Shown: piece after piece, positions 7,555 to 12,326 of the stretch
Numbering within the stretch: position 1 is the stretch's first letter
Layout: each line of letters begins with the position of its first letter
Assembly (NCBI GenBank): GCA_002321855.1
Contig: DCMX01000085.1
Location: 1-12,326 of the forward strand
Reading direction: 5' to 3'
DNA: 12,326 nt
Origin: Fidelibacterota bacterium UBA1611
GTDB lineage: Bacteria; Fidelibacterota; Marinisomatia; Marinisomatales; UBA1611
The notes under the pieces: model-generated
The model's input: the letters and a program-made list of their open reading frames with translations, nothing else
Databases searched by the model: none
Told to the model about the DNA's origin: nothing
Translations under genes and position numbers: made by a program

Positions 7555-8484
7555 TTGCATAAGGAAGTGATCATCATTGGTTCCGGGCCGGCCGGATTAA
7601 CTGCGGCAGTGTATGCCGCAAGGGCAAATTTAAAACCACTTGTCTTTGAAGGTAACCAGCCTGGGGGACAATTATCGATCACTACTGACGTTGAAAATTA
7701 CCCCGGTTTCCCAGAAGGTATCATGGGACCCGAATTAATGGATGAATTTCGCAAACAAGCGCAGAGGTTCGGAGCAGATTGCTATTTTAAAGCAGTGGAA
7801 AAGATCGACCTGTCTAATCGCCCTTTTAAACTATGGGTTGGAAATGAATCATATTCCGCTGATGCGGTCATTATATCAACGGGAGCATCAGCTCGTTTAC
7901 TTGGTTTAAGGTCGGAGGATGAACTTATGGGCTATGGCGTTTCTGCTTGCGCAACCTGCGATGGTTTCTTTTTTAAAGATAAAAAGGTCATGGTTGTTGG
8001 CGGTGGAGACTCTGCTGCAGAAGAATCTATTTTTTTAACCAAGTTTGCGTCGGAGGTCCGAATCATTCATCGACGTGATGAATTACGAGCATCTAAGATC
8101 ATGCAGAAACGGGTTTTTGATAATCCTAAGGTTGAAATATGTTGGAATAGTAAGGTGGAAGATATACAAGGAGAAAAGGAAACGGGTGTTACAGGCGTGG
8201 TCCTTAAAGATACAATATCTGGAAAGGTAAGCGAAGAACCCTGTGATGGAATATTTATGGCTATCGGTCATACACCAAACACAAGGATATTCCGAGATTA
8301 TATTGATTTGGATCAAAATGGGTACATTATTACGAAACCGGATAGTACATATACAAATGTGGAAGGCGTGTTCGCTTGTGGTGATGTTCAGGACAATGTT
8401 TATCGTCAGGCAGTAACTGCAGCGGGTACAGGATGTATGGCAGCTATGGATACTGAACGCTGGTTAGAAAGCCAAACAAAATAA
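7555..8484 (+). CDS. trxB: Thioredoxin reductase (NADPH)
   Basis: A 309-residue FAD-dependent reductase of the bacterial low-molecular-weight type. It transfers electrons from NADPH through FAD and its redox disulfide to thioredoxin. Visible motifs are the N-terminal FAD loop GSGPAG (9-14), QPGGQL (35-40), the redox pair CATC (132-135), the NADPH-domain loop GGGDSA (149-154), HRRDELRA (172-179, whose arginines bind the NADPH 2'-phosphate), and the second FAD motif ACGDVQD (274-280). The start is a TTG at 7555: it directly precedes HKEVIIIGSGPAG, where the fold must begin, no ATG or GTG is available just upstream, and a purine-rich AAGGAAAAGGG lies three bases before it. It is clearly an operon partner of trxA. 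Confidence 0.97.
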   Translation: MHKEVIIIGSGPAGLTAAVYAARANLKPLVFEGNQPGGQLSITTDVENYPGFPEGIMGPELMDEFRKQAQRFGADCYFKAVEKIDLSNRPFKLWVGNESYSADAVIISTGASARLLGLRSEDELMGYGVSACATCDGFFFKDKKVMVVGGGDSAAEESIFLTKFASEVRIIHRRDELRASKIMQKRVFDNPKVEICWNSKVEDIQGEKETGVTGVVLKDTISGKVSEEPCDGIFMAIGHTPNTRIFRDYIDLDQNGYIITKPDSTYTNVEGVFACGDVQDNVYRQAVTAAGTGCMAAMDTERWLESQTK

Positions 8485-8520
8485 ATTGCATCTTTTCCCT
8501 TTTCTTAAACGGGTTTTCCC

Positions 8521-8533
8521 AGGAAAGGAAAGG
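8521..8533 (+). promoter_or_regulatory. Purine-rich ribosome binding site of the ABC ATPase gene
   Basis: AGGAAAGGAAAGG ends two bases before the ATG at 8536. It offers two or three overlapping Shine-Dalgarno matches and supports that start. Confidence 0.55.
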
Positions 8534-8535
8534 CA

Positions 8536-9246
8536 ATGTCAGAAAAAAAACGTTTGATCTTCAAGGTTAATAACCTGAAGAAGAGCTATGGATCTCACAC
8601 CATACTGAAAATAAGGAAATTGGAGATCCATCCTGGAACGATATATGGACTAATAGGGCCAATAGGTAGTGGTAAGACAACCTTATTAAATCTTTTGGCA
8701 GGTTGTGATGATCCCGATGATGGTTCCATACTTTTTGATGGTGAACCATTCAAGCTGAATTGGCGAGGGAAAATCATAACCAATAATGAAATATTTTTTA
8801 CGGGTAATCCGAATCATCTAAAAGCAGGTAAAGTGATCAGTGGGATAATTACAAAATTTTACGGGAAGAAGTCCAATGTAATACAAAAGCGATATTTTGA
8901 TAGTGGACACTACAAACAGATGTGGAACCGTTCTGTCAAACATCTAACAGAGGGTGAGAAACGTTGGTTGGATCTTGTTTTGGCTACAGAGAGTGACCCC
9001 AGAGTATTACTTTTAGATGATTACGGAGTTTATCTGAATCAATCAATGGAACAAAAATTTCGAACCCAATTAATACGTATGAATCGTAATCTTGGGACCA
9101 CGATGATTCTTGCTGCACCCTATGAAATCTTTTTAAAAACTTTTGCGTCAGTCTTTATTCATTTAGATAATGGCCATGTATCAAAAATCAGATCCAGAGT
9201 AAAGCGGCATAAACCAAAAAGACATAATAAGAATCGTCGAAAATGA
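8536..9246 (+). CDS. Orphan, degenerate ABC-type ATP-binding protein
   Basis: A 236-residue single nucleotide-binding domain. The A-loop region (VNNLKKSYGS, with Tyr18) and a perfect Walker A GPIGSGKTT (41-49) are present, so it should bind ATP. Several other ABC motifs are altered. The signature is LTEGE (137-141) instead of LSGGQ. Walker B reads VLLLDD (157-162), with Asp162 where the catalytic Glu normally stands. The Q-loop position (about 85-93, EIFFTGNPN) has no Gln. The switch His normally found after the D-loop is absent (ILAAPYE, 191-197). Residues about 217-236 are a strongly basic tail (RSRVKRHKPKRHNKNRRK). No permease or substrate-binding gene is adjacent. It sits 51 bases after trxB and 68 before the heptose kinase. 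Transport is therefore not implied. It could be a slow or non-hydrolysing ATPase, a regulatory subunit, or a partner of a permease encoded elsewhere. Confidence 0.85.
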   Translation: MSEKKRLIFKVNNLKKSYGSHTILKIRKLEIHPGTIYGLIGPIGSGKTTLLNLLAGCDDPDDGSILFDGEPFKLNWRGKIITNNEIFFTGNPNHLKAGKVISGIITKFYGKKSNVIQKRYFDSGHYKQMWNRSVKHLTEGEKRWLDLVLATESDPRVLLLDDYGVYLNQSMEQKFRTQLIRMNRNLGTTMILAAPYEIFLKTFASVFIHLDNGHVSKIRSRVKRHKPKRHNKNRRK

Positions 9247-9314
9247 TTATTGTTTATTTTATATATAAGGCATTAATAGAGGAACATTTTATAGGTCATT
9301 TGTAGTTTAATATC

Positions 9315-10295
9315 ATGAAGTTCAATTTTGAAAAGCTATCCAAGTCTTATAGAAAGAAGAAATTATTGGTAGTGGGCGATGTCATTCTGGATGCCTATGT
9401 CTGGGGCATTGTCGATCGAATGTCACCCGAAGCACCTGTACCAATAGTGCAAAGTGGAGAGCATGGTCAGCAACCTGGAGGTGCGGCCAATGTTGCACTC
9501 AACCTAACTAATCTTGGGGCTAAGGTTTCACTGGTCGGTCTGGTCGGTGATGATGATGAAGGAGTTAGCTTGACTAACGCTTTATCCAACGATGCAAATA
9601 TTAATACCCATCTGTTAGTGGACCAAGGTCGTCCGACTACGATAAAAACACGAGTAATAGCTAACGGGCATCACGTAGTTAGAATAGATCGAGAACATTT
9701 AGATCCGATCCGTACAGAAATAGTTGATCAACTAAAAGAGATATTGGGGCCATTAGTCCAACGATCAGATGGTATTATTTTACAAGATTATAATAAAGGT
9801 CTTTTTACGAAAGAGATAATTTATTGGACCATTGCTAAGGGGAAAGAATATACTGTCCCAGTTTATGTTGACCCAAAACACAAGAATTTCAGCTGTTACA
9901 AAAATGTTAGAATGATAAAACCTAATTTGAGTGAATTCAGATCATATGTTGGTAAAGATATGGAACTGCCTAAATCAGGTTTTAAGCTTAAGAATGAACT
10001 GAAAACGGATATATTACTGGTTACTAAAGGTGCCAAAGGTATCTCCATATTTCATGATCACAAGTATGAATCTATCGAAACAAAAGCTCGTGCCGTGCAT
10101 GATGTATCCGGAGCTGGTGACACGGTGTTAGGAACGTTTGCATTAAATGATGTTTGCGGATTATCACCAAAAGATTCTACGATATTAGCCAATTTAGCTG
10201 CAGGAAGGGTATGCGAAGAAGTTGGTATTTTCCCTATTAATCAAGATTCATTTAAGGAAATTCTTTACCATCACTACAGTTCATCAGATAAGTGA
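9315..10295 (+). CDS. rfaE1: D-glycero-beta-D-manno-heptose-7-phosphate kinase (PfkB family)
   Basis: A 326-residue cytoplasmic kinase that phosphorylates heptose 7-phosphate at O-1 in the ADP-heptose pathway for LPS inner core. It begins like RfaE1/HldA proteins: LVVGDVILDAYVWG (18-31), then RMSPEAPVPIV (35-45). Next come the sugar-kinase motif PGGAANVALNLTNLGAKV (54-71), DYNKG (158-162), DPK (186-188), KPNLSEF (202-208) and the PfkB signature DVSGAGDT (263-270) with the catalytic base Asp269. Length and end point show a monofunctional kinase, without the cytidylyltransferase domain of the fused HldE, so an rfaE2/hldD-type partner must lie elsewhere. There is no clear Shine-Dalgarno before 9315, but the start fits the family. 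Its stop codon overlaps the start of the next gene by one base (TGATG), which suggests coupled translation. Confidence 0.92.
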   Translation: MKFNFEKLSKSYRKKKLLVVGDVILDAYVWGIVDRMSPEAPVPIVQSGEHGQQPGGAANVALNLTNLGAKVSLVGLVGDDDEGVSLTNALSNDANINTHLLVDQGRPTTIKTRVIANGHHVVRIDREHLDPIRTEIVDQLKEILGPLVQRSDGIILQDYNKGLFTKEIIYWTIAKGKEYTVPVYVDPKHKNFSCYKNVRMIKPNLSEFRSYVGKDMELPKSGFKLKNELKTDILLVTKGAKGISIFHDHKYESIETKARAVHDVSGAGDTVLGTFALNDVCGLSPKDSTILANLAAGRVCEEVGIFPINQDSFKEILYHHYSSSDK

Positions 10296-11929
10296 TGCTT
10301 TTCAAGCGGGTCTTATTCTACAAGATTTTAATTTATTCTTTTTTTATTACACTCCCTGCTCAGCCAGATCCTAAATATCGTCCCTTTGACTGGGTAACCT
10401 ATCGAGCCTCCGGTCCGATCAATGCTATATCTGAAGGCTATACTTTTGTCTATATAGGGACAAATGAAGGCGGTATATATCGTTACCATCTTTTTAGTAA
10501 CGAGTTCAATGATCCTATCACTAAAGCACAAGGGTTAAAAAGTAATACTGTTACAGGTATCCATTTTGATCGCAATACTGGTATTATTTGGGTTGCTGTC
10601 CCTGGTCATCTGCAATATACTTATACAAGGGAAGGTGATTGGCGTGATGTAAAGTTTTCCGAACTGGGTCTTCATAAAACGGATGTAATCAGGCGAATAG
10701 GCTCTTCAGAAAATTATGTATGGGCTCAGGCAAATTCTATTTATGTAAAAGTTGATCGATCTTCTGGAGTTTTAGCAGGCCTTTATCCATTTCCAGATGA
10801 ATTAAATATTCAATGGAGTAGCGGGCCTTATCGCGATCAGCATGATCTAAAAGAAATAATTAATAATTACACTGTTATGGCTGGCTGGATGCTTAGTGGT
10901 GATCGATTCATTGATCAGTATGGTAGATATTTGGATATTACGACAGGTCTGAAAGGATTTCATGGTGATATCTGGGTGGGAAGCTCCGATGGCACCTTTT
11001 TTCAGGCCAAAACAACCATGGAAACTTTTTTCCCTTCTTCCTTTGGGATAAGAGGTGTGGATGTTGGTGCGTTGCATTATCAAAAACCAGACCTTTGGAT
11101 CGGTAGTGCTGATTATAGTGTAGGGAGAGGAGTTACCCGATTGGACCCAAGTACCTTACAGGTAGACCATTTTGATTTTGACGTAACAGTAAATATGAAT
11201 CCTACAGACATTTTCTCGATCTTGGATCTTGACGATGAATTATGGATAGGGGGTAACAATGTGGTATTATTATATGATAAGGATGATAATTATTGGAGAA
11301 CATTGGGTATTGATAGAGGTATTCCAGAAGGCAATATTAACTCCATAGCTGGTGATACAACATTTGTATGGGTCGGATCATCACAAGGCCTAAGACAGAT
11401 AAATAGAAAAAGTCGTATTGAAGAAGTTATGGGCATCGAGTCACTTTTTTTTAATCACCCTGTAAATGCTCTCCATTTGAATGAGTTTGGCCTTTGGATC
11501 GGTACCAGGACCGGTATTTATTTATATGACCCTAAGAATCCGCAAGTTGTTAATGGAAATTCTATTGGTATCTCTTACTTGGATTTTCCACTATCACAGG
11601 TCACGGCCATTCAAGAAGATAATGGTGCTCTATATATTGCTGCTAATATAGGTATTGTAAAATTTGACCTAAGAGAGCATGTTTGGGAATTAGTGATATC
11701 TGCAATTCAATATAAAGCCCACCAGGTCAGAGCTATGTCAATGGGAAGAAATCACTGTTTTATTGGTACGAAAATGGGTTTTTTTCGAATAAATTTGAAA
11801 ACCGGATTAATAAGAGAATATAACTATCCATTCATCGGTAATATCAATAGTATGATATTAATGGGAAATACTCTCTGGTTGGGGGCGAGCGAAGGATTAA
11901 TACGATTCAAATGGAAAAAAGATTTATAA
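10295..11929 (+). CDS. Exported two-component-regulator-type beta-propeller protein (PorZ-like, no sorting domain)
   Basis: 544 residues from the ATG at 10295; a GTG one codon upstream (10292) is possible. The N-terminus MLFKRVLFYKILIYSFFITLPAQ is a signal peptide, so the protein is exported. The rest consists of repeats of the form (I/V)xx(I/L)......(L/V)W(I/V)G(S/T)..G(L/I)......., as in the ligand-sensing propellers of hybrid two-component systems. Clear examples begin near residues 224 (IWVGSSDGT), 256 (LWIGSADYS), 305 (LWIGGNNVV), 348 (VWVGSSQGL), 389 (LWIGTRTGI), 436 (LYIAANIGI), 478 (CFIGTKMGF) and 519 (LWLGASEGL), enough for one or two propellers. It contains no histidine kinase, no membrane anchor and no C-terminal sorting domain, and ends right after the last repeat. 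The closest known architecture is PorZ of the type IX secretion machinery, which has a sorting domain in addition. This is similarity of architecture only. The gene is coupled to the heptose kinase upstream and overlaps the next gene. Confidence 0.82.
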   Translation: MLFKRVLFYKILIYSFFITLPAQPDPKYRPFDWVTYRASGPINAISEGYTFVYIGTNEGGIYRYHLFSNEFNDPITKAQGLKSNTVTGIHFDRNTGIIWVAVPGHLQYTYTREGDWRDVKFSELGLHKTDVIRRIGSSENYVWAQANSIYVKVDRSSGVLAGLYPFPDELNIQWSSGPYRDQHDLKEIINNYTVMAGWMLSGDRFIDQYGRYLDITTGLKGFHGDIWVGSSDGTFFQAKTTMETFFPSSFGIRGVDVGALHYQKPDLWIGSADYSVGRGVTRLDPSTLQVDHFDFDVTVNMNPTDIFSILDLDDELWIGGNNVVLLYDKDDNYWRTLGIDRGIPEGNINSIAGDTTFVWVGSSQGLRQINRKSRIEEVMGIESLFFNHPVNALHLNEFGLWIGTRTGIYLYDPKNPQVVNGNSIGISYLDFPLSQVTAIQEDNGALYIAANIGIVKFDLREHVWELVISAIQYKAHQVRAMSMGRNHCFIGTKMGFFRINLKTGLIREYNYPFIGNINSMILMGNTLWLGASEGLIRFKWKKDL

Positions 11930-12326
11930 GAAAGTTGGTTCTGCTATTTACTCTATCCACGCTGATATGGTGTGATCAGCGTGAAAATCTACCCTCTTTT
12001 CGAAAACAGAATCGGGAAAATATCGAACGGTTCAGTCTGATCCCATTCTCGAAAGCAACATCAATTGATTCGATCGAAGTTACAGCCTTCATTGAGATCC
12101 CTTTCTACACACTACAATTTATAAAAATGTCTGGTGGCTTTGTAGCCAGCTATGAAGCTTCCATCGCCTTGAACCACAAAAATGGTAGTCAAGTTGGTCA
12201 TAAGACCTGGGTGGATTCCATCAAGGTCTCTGATTATGAGAGTACCAAGTCCACAATTAGAAACAGGAAGCATTATATCAATTTCTCAGTTAGTAAAAAG
12301 AAATATATACTCATTGGCGAACTTTA
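11911..12326 (+). CDS. N-terminal part of a GWxTD-like envelope protein (3' end outside window)
   Basis: The frame is open from the ATG at 11911 to the window edge, giving 138 codons, and overlaps the end of the propeller gene by 19 bases in another frame. The start MEKRFIRKLVLLFTLSTLIWC is a signal peptide with a Cys at residue 21, suggesting a lipoprotein, although Trp at -1 is unusual for a lipobox. A downstream TTG (11935) could also serve. Residues about 50-138 (SIEVTAFIEIPFYTLQFIK, GGFVASYEASIAL, NGSQVGHKTWVDSI, KKKYILIGEL) match the beta-sandwich that comes before the GWxTD domain in secreted proteins of Bacteroidetes and Marinimicrobia. In those proteins a short beta strand, then 'Y.l......D', follows next. 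The GWxTD motif itself would lie beyond the window, so the family call is likely but not proven. The overlap with the propeller gene suggests the two are made together. Confidence 0.72.
   Translation, partial: MEKRFIRKLVLLFTLSTLIWCDQRENLPSFRKQNRENIERFSLIPFSKATSIDSIEVTAFIEIPFYTLQFIKMSGGFVASYEASIALNHKNGSQVGHKTWVDSIKVSDYESTKSTIRNRKHYINFSVSKKKYILIGEL

Noticed and set aside
9247..9314. Separate promoter for the heptose kinase
   Set aside because: The gap is AT-rich and contains TATATA, but no -35 and -10 pair at proper spacing could be found.
10295..11929. Hybrid two-component sensor kinase
   Set aside because: Only the propeller repeats are present. The protein ends without a transmembrane helix, HisKA, ATPase or receiver domain.

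Overview
The window most resembles a member of the Marinimicrobia (SAR406) or a related Fibrobacteres-Chlorobi-Bacteroidetes-type lineage. This is inferred from its content: two secreted proteins with the FlgD-like C-terminal sorting domain of the PNPFNP...MxLLK type, a TonB-dependent receptor with an N-terminal carboxypeptidase-regulatory-like domain, a two-component-regulator-type propeller, and the start of what looks like a GWxTD protein. The DNA is moderately AT-rich. All supported genes lie on the + strand. I see no tRNA, rRNA, CRISPR array or insertion sequence.

Layout. Positions 1-969 hold the tail of a propeller-repeat protein followed by a short protein with a sorting domain. The junction at about 228-290 looks like a damaged or rearranged larger gene. 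A 340-base gap (970-1309) contains inverted repeats but no gene. At 1310-3997 is an 895-residue secreted Asp-box propeller protein with a sorting domain. A gap with a nested hairpin and a good sigma70-like promoter precedes a TonB-dependent receptor (4145-6271). That gene overlaps a putative lipoprotein gene (6262-7113).

From 7200 onward there is a tight run: thioredoxin (trxA), thioredoxin reductase (trxB), an orphan and degenerate ABC-type ATPase, a heptose-7-phosphate kinase (rfaE1/hldA type), a PorZ-like propeller protein, and a cut-off GWxTD-like protein. Their spacing goes from under 90 bases to overlaps.

How the genes fit together. The kinase makes a precursor of LPS core heptose. The propeller, the GWxTD-like protein, the receptor and its lipoprotein are all predicted envelope proteins. 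The two sorting-domain proteins look like cargo of a type IX-like secretion route. The thioredoxin pair supplies cytoplasmic thiol reduction and may be only a housekeeping neighbour. The window therefore reads as cell-envelope and surface-protein territory, not as a mobile or defence island. The least ordinary items are the ABC ATPase that has lost several catalytic motifs, the broken or overprinted junction near 230-290, and the translationally coupled kinase/propeller/GWxTD unit.
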